Origin: Fastidiosipila sanguinis | GTDB taxonomy: Bacteria; Bacillota; Clostridia; Saccharofermentanales; Fastidiosipilaceae | Reading direction: 5' to 3' | DNA length: 64,000 nucleotides | NCBI RefSeq assembly: GCF_002998295.1 | Contig: NZ_CP027226.1 | Span: 1,408,001-1,472,000, forward strand | Shown: positions 35,645 through 42,602 of the stretch, piece by piece | Position numbering within the stretch: position 1 is the first letter of the stretch | Layout: each line of letters opens with the position of its first letter | Made by a program: the position numbers and the translations under genes | The notes under the pieces: model-generated | Told to the model about the DNA's origin: nothing | The model's input: only the letters and a program-made list of their open reading frames with translations | The model's database searches: none

Positions 35645-36112
35645 TTATTTAATATGTTCATAATTAATTCCAGCTTTTTTCAATAACTTTTCTAATGTTG
35701 CTGTAGTGTTTCTTTTTCTTATTCCTTTTACATTATTATCAATTGCTAATTGTCTTAATGCTTGATTTCTAGCTAGACCTATCTCTCCATTTTTCAAGTA
35801 TTTTTCATACCGTTCATCTGATTTTTTAATTTCTGCTTTAAGTTCAGAATCAGTCATCAGCTGCGATTTTGGCAACCATACGTCAAAATAACCTTCATCC
35901 ATTATTCTTCTATCAAACCCATGAGTATTAACTAGGTAAGCTTTTTCAGTCTCAGCTTTAATCTGCATATCAGTAATTTTATAATCATACATATGATTTT
36001 TCTTTGTTAACCAATCAGGCACATGAATCCTACTAGTTTCTACGATAGTACCATCTTTTTTAGTAATTGAGTAAACCCTATCATTTAGACCTTTTGCACC
36101 ACGTCCACCCAT
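35645..36112 (-). CDS. MGGRGA-type phage protein with SAP/Rho_N-like tail
   Basis: 155 residues beginning MGGRGAKGLNDRVYSITKKD. The N-terminal 90 residues are beta-rich. The C terminus, ALRQLAIDNNVKGIRKRNTT and on, resembles small SAP or Rho N-terminal nucleic-acid-binding helices. It follows the ParB-DUF4417 gene by 2 bases. The shared MG(G/S)RGA tag with the next gene suggests a common targeting or processing signal. Confidence 0.6.
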   Translation of the reverse strand: MGGRGAKGLNDRVYSITKKDGTIVETSRIHVPDWLTKKNHMYDYKITDMQIKAETEKAYLVNTHGFDRRIMDEGYFDVWLPKSQLMTDSELKAEIKKSDERYEKYLKNGEIGLARNQALRQLAIDNNVKGIRKRNTTATLEKLLKKAGINYEHIK

Positions 36113-36114
36113 AA

Positions 36115-37230
36115 TTAATCATCTACCTTCTCTTTAAATGCACTAGTATCAAAATATATTACTTTAACATTACCAAAGTCATAATCGACTCTACCGCCAT
36201 AAACTACTATGCAGCTAGGCTCAAGCCTTTTTATTGCTTCATCAACTCCAGCTTTCCAAATGTCGAATGCTTCATCATCTCTTTTAACACCTATAGTTGA
36301 AATTGATACTGTCCCACCTTTTTCTATTCCATCAAAACAAAACTCAAACGTTTCTTTTTCTGCCCAGCTAAGTGTAGGTATTACTGTTATGCCTGAATCT
36401 TGTAATATCTGCCCTATCAGCCTGCTTCTGTAAACATTCCATATTTTCATTGCCATTGGCATATCCATGTAAAGGCTAAAGTCTGGTGTTAAAACACAAT
36501 CAAATTCTGAAAGCAAATCAACATATTTGTATGGATCATTCCAAATTCTTTCGAACTGGTAATCATCTAAATAAAAATGAATACCTGATTCATAATCACT
36601 TGAGCTTTTAGCATAGTTGAAACCAATTAAATTATTTGGAACATGGTCAACTGCTTCAATAAATGGCATTTGATATTTTCCAACTGTTCTAGTCTGGTCA
36701 TAGTCATATAGGTTATAAGTTTCAAAAGTTCTTTCTCTCTCAGCTCCGTAATAAGGTATATCCTCCTCATCATCATCTTCAGGTGTATTGTTTAAGCTGT
36801 TTTCTTGATCTTCTTGTTGGTCTAGTTCTAAATCAATCTGGTTTGTGTTTTCAAAATCAAAACTAAACTCATCCATATCAAAATTGAAGTTTGCAATTTC
36901 TTCTAGTTCAGCAGATAACATTTCGAAATCCCATTCTGCTAATTCTCCAGTTTTGTTATCAGCTAACCTGTACGCTTGTGCCTGTTCAGCTGTTAAGTCT
37001 CTTGCAATTATGCATGGCACTTCTTTTAGTTTAAGTTTCTTAGCTGCTTTTAGTCTTGTATGCCCTGCAATTACGACATAATCCTTATCTAATACTAATG
37101 GTTGTTTTACTCCAAATTCTTTAATTGAGTTTGCAACTGCTTCAACTGCGCCATCATTAAATCTCGGGTTGTTTTTGTATGGAATAATCTTTTTAGTTTC
37201 TACCATCTCAATTTTTGAATTGTTTTCCAT
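36115..37230 (-). CDS. ParB-like nuclease/partition domain fused to DUF4417
   Basis: 371 residues. The N-terminal 100 residues are a ParB/Srx-type domain (KKIIPYKNNPRFNDGAVEAV, then VIAGHTRLKAAKKL). An acidic linker of about 60 residues follows. The C-terminal 200 residues match the DUF4417 pattern (GFNYAKSS, VLTPDFSLYMDMP, GTVSISTIGVK, VVYGG). It heads the packaging operon. The ATG at 37230 has GGAGA upstream; the longer frame lacks one. DNA binding or modification is inference. Confidence 0.78.
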   Translation of the reverse strand: MENNSKIEMVETKKIIPYKNNPRFNDGAVEAVANSIKEFGVKQPLVLDKDYVVIAGHTRLKAAKKLKLKEVPCIIARDLTAEQAQAYRLADNKTGELAEWDFEMLSAELEEIANFNFDMDEFSFDFENTNQIDLELDQQEDQENSLNNTPEDDDEEDIPYYGAERERTFETYNLYDYDQTRTVGKYQMPFIEAVDHVPNNLIGFNYAKSSSDYESGIHFYLDDYQFERIWNDPYKYVDLLSEFDCVLTPDFSLYMDMPMAMKIWNVYRSRLIGQILQDSGITVIPTLSWAEKETFEFCFDGIEKGGTVSISTIGVKRDDEAFDIWKAGVDEAIKRLEPSCIVVYGGRVDYDFGNVKVIYFDTSAFKEKVDD

Positions 37231-37440
37231 ATTCTCTAGTTCTCCATTTCTTTTAATTAAAAAGCGGAACTCGTTTTCACAAATCCCGCTTGAAGTAGTT
37301 TTGTGAACAAGTGCGAGGCTTAATTTTAAGAGGCTAGAATCTATGAAATACAAATCATAAAAATAATAGAAAGGACTTTTTGTGTACGCTTAACAACTTT
37401 TTTCACTTGTTCACGATATAAAGATACCACCATCACATCT

Positions 37441-37500
37441 AAGACGATTTAAGATTAATTATGATTTTTTATGATTGATTATGATTTTTTATGATTCAAC
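37441..37500. repeat. Six phased 10-bp repeats (ATGATT iterons)
   Basis: ATGATT recurs at 37461, 37471, 37481 and 37491 with exactly 10-bp spacing; AAGATT at 37451 and AAGACG at 37441 extend the register. T-tracts alternate with the motif. The array lies just after the late-regulator gene and upstream of the late operon. It could be the activator binding site or a bent promoter region. The rest of the 37231-37440 gap shows no gene. Confidence 0.6.
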
Positions 37501-37515
37501 TAAAGTCAAAGAAGG

Positions 37516-37986
37516 TCAACACAGGTCATCTAAGGCAATTTGAGATTTAGCACGTCCGTACTCTTCTAAAGCCTCCGCATGCAACTGATAAATATGGCTT
37601 GAATAGCCAATTACTCCTGCTACTATCTTTAATTCTTTATCTTCAATGTAATGTGAAATGATAATCTCTCTTAGAACAGGATCATTCATCTTTCTAACGT
37701 TGTTCATTATCTCTTTTTTAAGTTCGTCGTACTCTTCCTGATATTGATCAATCTTTTCTTGCTGTTCTACTAATTGGATTGCTTCCCAATCATAATTTCC
37801 TCTACTGCCAACTTTGGAAACTTTTGGGATAGTTGTATCAATGGCAGATACATGCCCTGCTTCTGCTCTCATTTTCTTTAATGTAATCAAATTAGTTTCA
37901 ATTACATAACGTAATCTTTTAATATAATTCAGTTCATCAATTCCGGCGAGTTGTAAAATAAACTGAAATAATAAAGGCTCAAACAA
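37516..37986 (-). pseudogene. Late transcription regulator (ArpU/RinA-like), 5' end displaced by IS
   Basis: The original gene ran from an ATG at 39204 (ATG ACT GGA ATT GAT GAA CTG) and continued at 37929. The IS30 insertion splits it after codon 7. A replacement start within the IS (TTG at 37986, giving 14 new residues before GIDEL) keeps the frame open for 156 residues, so a variant protein may still be made. The sigma-like C-terminal part (DPVLREIIISHYIEDKELKI, then IGYSSHIYQLHAEAL) matches phage late-gene activators, and the gene sits just upstream of the late operon. Confidence 0.75.
37930..37944. repeat. IS target duplication, left copy (15 bp)
   Basis: CAGTTCATCAATTCC abuts the left IS end and is repeated exactly at 39184-39198. 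Removing the IS and one copy restores an uninterrupted regulator frame. Confidence 0.88.
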
Positions 37987-39183
37987 TCCTGTACAATGTT
38001 AATTGGAAAAACGAAACAAAGGAGGATCGTATGAGCCAATTACATTATATCAGGAAAAGAGAAGCAGGTCAGCATTTAACAATAGAAGATAGAAAGCATC
38101 TAGAGTATTTATATAATGAGAATTTGAAGCGACCTAAAAAAGATAAATTAAATCAAAAAGAGTTAGCAAAGATATTAGGCTGGAGTGAAGCAACTCTATC
38201 TAGAGAACTAAAACGCGGTAAAGTCAAACAAAAGAATTCTATGCTAGAAGAATACACAGCATATTCCTCTGTAGTAGCTCAGAAAACAGTAGAAAAAACT
38301 TGGAGTAATAAAGGACCATCTTTAAAGATTAGTAACGACCATATATTAGCCAAAATAATAGAAAACATGCTAATAGGAAAAGAGATGAATAGAATAAATA
38401 ATCTTAAATTCTCTCCAGCAGCAATAACAATGTATTTTGACAGAGTTGGCTGGCCTACAGATAAAAGACTTTGTACTAGAACTATTTACAACTATGTAGA
38501 AAAAGAAGTCTTCCTAGAAGTAACAATGAAAGACCTTCCACGTAAAGGAAATAAACCTAGACAAAGAAAACGCTATATAGAAAAGCGCTTATCTCCACCA
38601 GATAAGAAGAGAATAAACCATAGACCAAAAGCTATAGAAGAGCGTACAGAGACGGGGCACTGGGAGATGGATTGTATAGAGTCTAGTAAGGGAGATAGGA
38701 CTTGTTTATTGACACTTGTAGATCGATGTACAAGAGAATGCATTATTTTAAAGATAAATACGCAAAGACAAGAATCTGTAGTAAAGAAGCTTAATGCTAT
38801 AGAAAGAAAACTAGGAGCAAGAGCATTTAGAGAAAAGTTTAAGAGTATAACGGTAGATAATGGAGCAGAGTTTCAAGACTGGAAAAGCATGGAAAAATCT
38901 ATACATAGTGAGAAATATAGAACTAGTGTTTATTATGCGCATGCATACTCATCTTGGGAGCGAGGAAGCAATGAAAATCTAAATGGATTTATCCGATATT
39001 TTATTCCTAAAGGTACAAAACTAAAAGATATACCACAGAGAGAAATAAATAAATTAGAGGAATTTATTAATAGTTACCCAAGGAAAGTATTAGAAGGAAA
39101 CAGTGCAAATAGTAAATATTTAGCCATAGCGTAAACAATTAACATTGTACAAAAAACAATTTCAGTTTATGTTGCACTTTACA
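37945..39183 (+). mobile_element. IS30-family insertion sequence, 1239 bp
   Basis: Bounded by 15-bp direct repeats. The two 25-base ends, read inward, match at 18 positions including ATAAACTGAAAT at the inner side. Further in, both ends share GTACAATGTTAATT. It contains one intact transposase gene on the plus strand, opposite to the phage late genes. Confidence 0.92.
38031..39134 (+). CDS. IS30-family transposase
   Basis: 367 residues. An N-terminal helix-turn-helix region (LNQKELAKILGWSEATLSRE) is followed by a DDE catalytic core: Asp in HWEMDCIES, Asp in TVDNGAEF and Glu in WERGSNENLNGF. All catalytic residues are present, so the element may be active. AAAGGAGGATCGT precedes the ATG. Confidence 0.95.
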   Translation: MSQLHYIRKREAGQHLTIEDRKHLEYLYNENLKRPKKDKLNQKELAKILGWSEATLSRELKRGKVKQKNSMLEEYTAYSSVVAQKTVEKTWSNKGPSLKISNDHILAKIIENMLIGKEMNRINNLKFSPAAITMYFDRVGWPTDKRLCTRTIYNYVEKEVFLEVTMKDLPRKGNKPRQRKRYIEKRLSPPDKKRINHRPKAIEERTETGHWEMDCIESSKGDRTCLLTLVDRCTRECIILKINTQRQESVVKKLNAIERKLGARAFREKFKSITVDNGAEFQDWKSMEKSIHSEKYRTSVYYAHAYSSWERGSNENLNGFIRYFIPKGTKLKDIPQREINKLEEFINSYPRKVLEGNSANSKYLAIA

Positions 39184-39198
39184 CAGTTCATCAATTCC
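39184..39198. repeat. IS target duplication, right copy (15 bp)
   Basis: Exact copy of 37930-37944. It holds codons 3-7 of the original regulator gene, whose ATG is at 39202-39204. Confidence 0.88.
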
Positions 39199-39284
39199 AG
39201 TCATTTTTATTGCCCTTTCCAAAGCTGTACGCTAAAATGTATTTGTTAATCTTTTTTAGCCTGAACACTTTGTTTGGGCATTTT

Positions 39285-39458
39285 TTATTTATGAGTTTTA
39301 GAAGACCTAACTCCTAAACTAAAACCTATTATTGCAGGCACAATTCTTAACCTTATATTTCTAGTAATTAAATATTCAATTGCACTAACTACAATTAAAA
39401 GTAAGAGAAACAACACTGCTAGTGCTAATTTTTCAATTAACGAATCATTTTGATTCAT
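39285..39458 (-). CDS. Small membrane protein
   Basis: 57 residues with a hydrophobic segment IEKLALAVLFLLLLIVVSAI and a second short hydrophobic stretch. AAAGGA lies 8 bases ahead of the ATG. Last gene of the early operon, before the interrupted regulator. Function unknown. Confidence 0.5.
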   Translation of the reverse strand: MNQNDSLIEKLALAVLFLLLLIVVSAIEYLITRNIRLRIVPAIIGFSLGVRSSKTHK

Positions 39459-39469
39459 GTGTATATCCT

Positions 39470-39586
39470 TTACTGTAACTTCTTTAATATCGCACTTAGA
39501 ATTGTAATAACCAACAGTACGAGTAAAACTCCGCATGTAGCTCCTAAACCTAAACCAAATCCGATTTGGAAAAATGTTTTAATCAT
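39470..39586 (-). CDS. 38-residue membrane peptide
   Basis: MIKTFFQIGFGLGLGATCGV and a Leu/Val/Ile-rich continuation form one long transmembrane helix with a basic end. GGGGAG precedes the ATG. It adjoins the other small membrane gene; both may be inner-membrane exclusion-type peptides, but this is a guess. Confidence 0.45.
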   Translation of the reverse strand: MIKTFFQIGFGLGLGATCGVLLVLLVITILSAILKKLQ

Positions 39587-39590
39587 AATT

Positions 39591-40133
39591 CTAATCTCCC
39601 CATACATACATCTTGTCTTTGTTTGGATAATATTCTTTGAAATACCAATACAATTCTTCTTTAAACTCATCTATTATTTGTCTTGCAATCTCATATGTTT
39701 TGTAATAACCAAAAACTGGTAAATCGTTAACACTATAAGTGTACTCTGGTAAAATATCATTTTTAATGTATTTGCTATCTTCATAGAAAATAAAATATTT
39801 CTTCAAATTCATATTTCCCCAATCTGGCTCCCAACCGTCATTTAACTCAATGCGTCTTATTCTTATGGCTTGCTCTAACTGCATTGCCTTGATTACCATT
39901 CTTGCGTCTTCTTCTGATTTGAAATAGTTGCCAATACTTGAATTTTCTTTTATTTGGCAGATGTCAAACCAATTGGGATAATTATTTTCAGATTCGCACT
40001 CTAACTCGTCATTGATATAAAAGAATTTTTCAGCTTCACTTGGCAAAGTCCTAATTTTCTTTTCATCTTCTGGTAATGCTTCAACTTGCTTTTTCAACTC
40101 TTCTATTTGTTTTAATATTTCTGCTTTAGTCAT
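39591..40133 (-). CDS. Phage protein of unknown function
   Basis: 180 residues. An N-terminal coiled coil (AEILKQIEELKKQVEALPED) is followed by a region rich in aromatic residues with short repeats of the type YFKSEEDARMVIKAM and YKTYEIARQIIDEF. No family named. It overlaps the next upstream gene by 8 bases within the early operon. Confidence 0.6.
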   Translation of the reverse strand: MTKAEILKQIEELKKQVEALPEDEKKIRTLPSEAEKFFYINDELECESENNYPNWFDICQIKENSSIGNYFKSEEDARMVIKAMQLEQAIRIRRIELNDGWEPDWGNMNLKKYFIFYEDSKYIKNDILPEYTYSVNDLPVFGYYKTYEIARQIIDEFKEELYWYFKEYYPNKDKMYVWGD

Positions 40134-40323
40134 TTTCTTCTACCTCCTCAATCCTAAGATTTGTTACTTTCTTTAAATATATACCTTGATACTCAAGCTC
40201 CATCTCATATACAGCATCCTCAATGAATTGCTTTTGTATTTCTATCCATTTTTCTTTGCTAACATAAGACATACGTCCTATTGCTTCATCTGTAATTTCA
40301 AAACTTACTTTGTACTTAATCAT
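40126..40323 (-). CDS. Small early phage protein
   Basis: 65 residues (MIKYKVSFEITDEAIGRMSY start), mixed alpha/beta, acidic end. Overlaps genes on both sides by a few bases, as is common in early phage operons. Function unknown. Confidence 0.55.
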   Translation of the reverse strand: MIKYKVSFEITDEAIGRMSYVSKEKWIEIQKQFIEDAVYEMELEYQGIYLKKVTNLRIEEVEEND

Positions 40324-40613
40324 ATTGCGCTCCTTAAAATTGCTTTTACTGTGAATATGTCTATTCTGAAATAATCAGAAATCTCCTTCGTTGAATAGTC
40401 TGTGTCTAACTTCATGCGAATAATTCTGCCCCTCACATCTTCCTTGAAGAATGCTTCTCCTACTTCTCGATAAGCACTAACTGCTATCTCCGGAACGTCT
40501 AACCTCTCGACTATCTCATCGTTACTAAATCCATAATCAATTAAGATCTTGATCTCTCGTTCCTTCTCGTGTCTGCCTGCTATACTAGTCCTCCGTGATG
40601 ATTCTGATTGCAT
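40320..40613 (-). CDS. Small phage protein with HTH-like segments
   Basis: 97 residues with two helix-turn-helix-like stretches (FSNDEIVERLDVPEIAVSAY and STKEISDYFRIDIFTVKAIL). It may bind DNA. It overlaps the VRR-NUC gene by 29 bases in another frame. Confidence 0.55.
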   Translation of the reverse strand: MQSESSRRTSIAGRHEKEREIKILIDYGFSNDEIVERLDVPEIAVSAYREVGEAFFKEDVRGRIIRMKLDTDYSTKEISDYFRIDIFTVKAILRSAI

Positions 40614-40932
40614 CTTCTACACTCCTTGCTACTCCTGCTAAACATCCTGCTTGTTTCGCCATTTTTATGAACTTAGCTTGATTTTTAGAAACTCTCCCTG
40701 TCTTAGTCTTAACTTCTATGAATACTGCTTTACCGTCTGATCTTCTAAATCCTGATAAATCCGGATAACCTTCTACTGCGACAGATATCCTGCGCAAGTG
40801 ATGAATATATGGTGTACCGTCTCTCATAGTATTGAACTGACCTTGGTAGTACTTACCTGCAGGTATCCTAAACACTGCAGCGTATGGACTAACTCCTACC
40901 TGAATTCTTTTCTGTAATTCTATTTCTGTCAT
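40585..40932 (-). CDS. VRR-NUC domain nuclease
   Basis: About 115 residues. The Asp and the Glu/Lys of the PD-(D/E)xK fold are visible in EGYPDLSGF and VFIEVKTKTG, followed by QAKFIKMAKQAG. Stand-alone VRR-NUC proteins of phages act on branched or structured DNA. The ATG at 40932 overlaps the helicase stop region, so the two are coupled. Confidence 0.88.
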   Translation of the reverse strand: MTEIELQKRIQVGVSPYAAVFRIPAGKYYQGQFNTMRDGTPYIHHLRRISVAVEGYPDLSGFRRSDGKAVFIEVKTKTGRVSKNQAKFIKMAKQAGCLAGVARSVEDAIRIITED

Positions 40933-42287
40933 TAATATGGCACCCAAATCCCTCTGTTAACGCATTGATGGTATGCCCAACCCTTCTTGTATCCTCTGGC
41001 TTTAGCTATTGCCATAAACTCCGAATAAGTCTCAGCGTTATCAATAGCTTCACTTGACCAATAATAGAGTTGCTTCTTCCTGCGTTTTTCTTTATCGATT
41101 TTCTCTAGCATTATGTTTCGTTGAACTTCTAATTCTCTCGCAGTAGTTTCATAAATTTCTCCACAAACTGGACAAGTCTTTAACGTGCTCTCATATGCTG
41201 CATAACAATCCTGGCAAATCCTGATGTTGTAGTTTCCGTCTTTGTCTATTTTTCTTCCTTTAGACTTTACTTTTTCTTTTAAACTCCAGTTTCTTTGATC
41301 TTCAGGCAGTCCGTGCCTATCAATGTTTCCTACGTGGTCAATGATCACTGCAGTCTTACCTTCTCTAGGTCTTAACGCTCTACCTGCCTGTTGCAAGAAT
41401 ATTGTTAAGCTCTTTGTCGGTCTTAACATTCCCACTACATCGCAGTTTGGCATATCGAAGCCTTCTCCGATTAAGTCGACGTTGCATAGTATTTGGATCT
41501 CGTTATTTCTGAACTTTTGAATAATCTCATCACGCTCTTTCTTTGGTGTGTTTCCGTCGAAGTGTACTGCTTCAATTCCGTTATTTTTGAAATACTCGGC
41601 AGTTTCTTCAGAGTGTTTAACTGTCGCACAGAAATAGATAGCTTGTTTTCCATTAGCATGTTTCTTGTATTCTTCTAAGACTTGCCCATATATCACGTTG
41701 TCTCGCATAGTAGCTTCTACTTGTTTCCTATCAAAGTCCCCTCTAACTACTTTTAAATCTGAAGTATTGAACTTAACTTTTGGCGCTATGTAGTCATAAT
41801 CAGATAAGTAACCTAGATTAATCAGTTGCCTTGTAGTAACTCCTAGTACTAGATGATCAAATACTGTTCCTAATGGTTGACCTGATAACCTCGTAGGTGT
41901 AGCAGTTAATCCTATGATATGAGTATCAGGATAAGCTTCTACTATTTTCTCCCAAGTCCTAGCAGTAGCATGATGCGCTTCATCAAATACTATTAAGTCA
42001 GGTTTAGGCAACTTCTTCCACTGACTAACCATGTCTATGTGAATTGTATTAATCGGTATATCAAACTTTTTAAACGTATCTATTGCTTGTTGCTTTAATT
42101 CACGTCTATGAACTAAGAACCAAACTGTATTACCTTTTTTCTGAGTCTGAGCGCTCATCCAAGCAAATACTGCAGTCTTACCTCCGCCTGTTGGTAGAAC
42201 TACTAAAGGTCTTTGATGTCCTTTTACTAATGAACTATGTGTTTTCTTAATTAAATCTCTTTGATATGGTCTTAGCTTTAATTCCAT
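40932..42287 (-). CDS. SF2 DEAD/DEAH-box helicase with zinc ribbon
   Basis: 451 residues. Motif I PTGGGKT (32-38), motif II DEAH, motif III GLTATPTR, and motif VI QQAGRALRPR. A C-terminal four-cysteine ribbon (CQDC...CPVC) follows. Similar phage helicases pair with the adjacent VRR-NUC nuclease and DUF927 protein in replication. It begins just left of the iteron-rich noncoding region. Confidence 0.92.
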   Translation of the reverse strand: MELKLRPYQRDLIKKTHSSLVKGHQRPLVVLPTGGGKTAVFAWMSAQTQKKGNTVWFLVHRRELKQQAIDTFKKFDIPINTIHIDMVSQWKKLPKPDLIVFDEAHHATARTWEKIVEAYPDTHIIGLTATPTRLSGQPLGTVFDHLVLGVTTRQLINLGYLSDYDYIAPKVKFNTSDLKVVRGDFDRKQVEATMRDNVIYGQVLEEYKKHANGKQAIYFCATVKHSEETAEYFKNNGIEAVHFDGNTPKKERDEIIQKFRNNEIQILCNVDLIGEGFDMPNCDVVGMLRPTKSLTIFLQQAGRALRPREGKTAVIIDHVGNIDRHGLPEDQRNWSLKEKVKSKGRKIDKDGNYNIRICQDCYAAYESTLKTCPVCGEIYETTARELEVQRNIMLEKIDKEKRRKKQLYYWSSEAIDNAETYSEFMAIAKARGYKKGWAYHQCVNRGIWVPY

Positions 42288-42306
42288 TACTATATCTCCT
42301 ATGTAT

Positions 42307-42602
42307 TAGACCACTAGACCACTTAAAAATGTAGAGTGGTCTAGTGAGTGGTCTAGTAAAAAATCCCTTAACCATCGGCTTTATTACTATTACTAGACCA
42401 CTAGACCACTATATTTATATATATAATATATATAGAAGCGTATATACATATATATATGTAATTTATACGTATATATATATCTACCCTCTGAAAAGTGTGG
42501 TCTAGTGGTCTAGTAACTTCTGTAACCCTTGCCCTGCCTGCGTTTCAGAGTTTTAATTTGGGTCTAGTGAGTGGTCTAGTAGACCCAGATTTGTGGTCTA
42601 GT
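42307..42602. repeat. GGTCTAGT iteron array, putative replication origin
   Basis: About 11 copies of GGTCTAGT (or ACTAGACC on this strand) occur in pairs near 42307, 42337, 42391, 42495, 42561 and 42592, spaced 10 or 12 bp within pairs. A very AT-rich stretch (42410-42482, alternating TATA) lies in the middle. The region is noncoding, within the replication module. The layout fits initiator iterons around an unwinding element. Confidence 0.7.

Noticed and set aside
42307-42602. CRISPR-like repeat array
   Set aside because: The units are 8-10 bp, in both orientations and without spacers of constant length; an iteron origin fits better.
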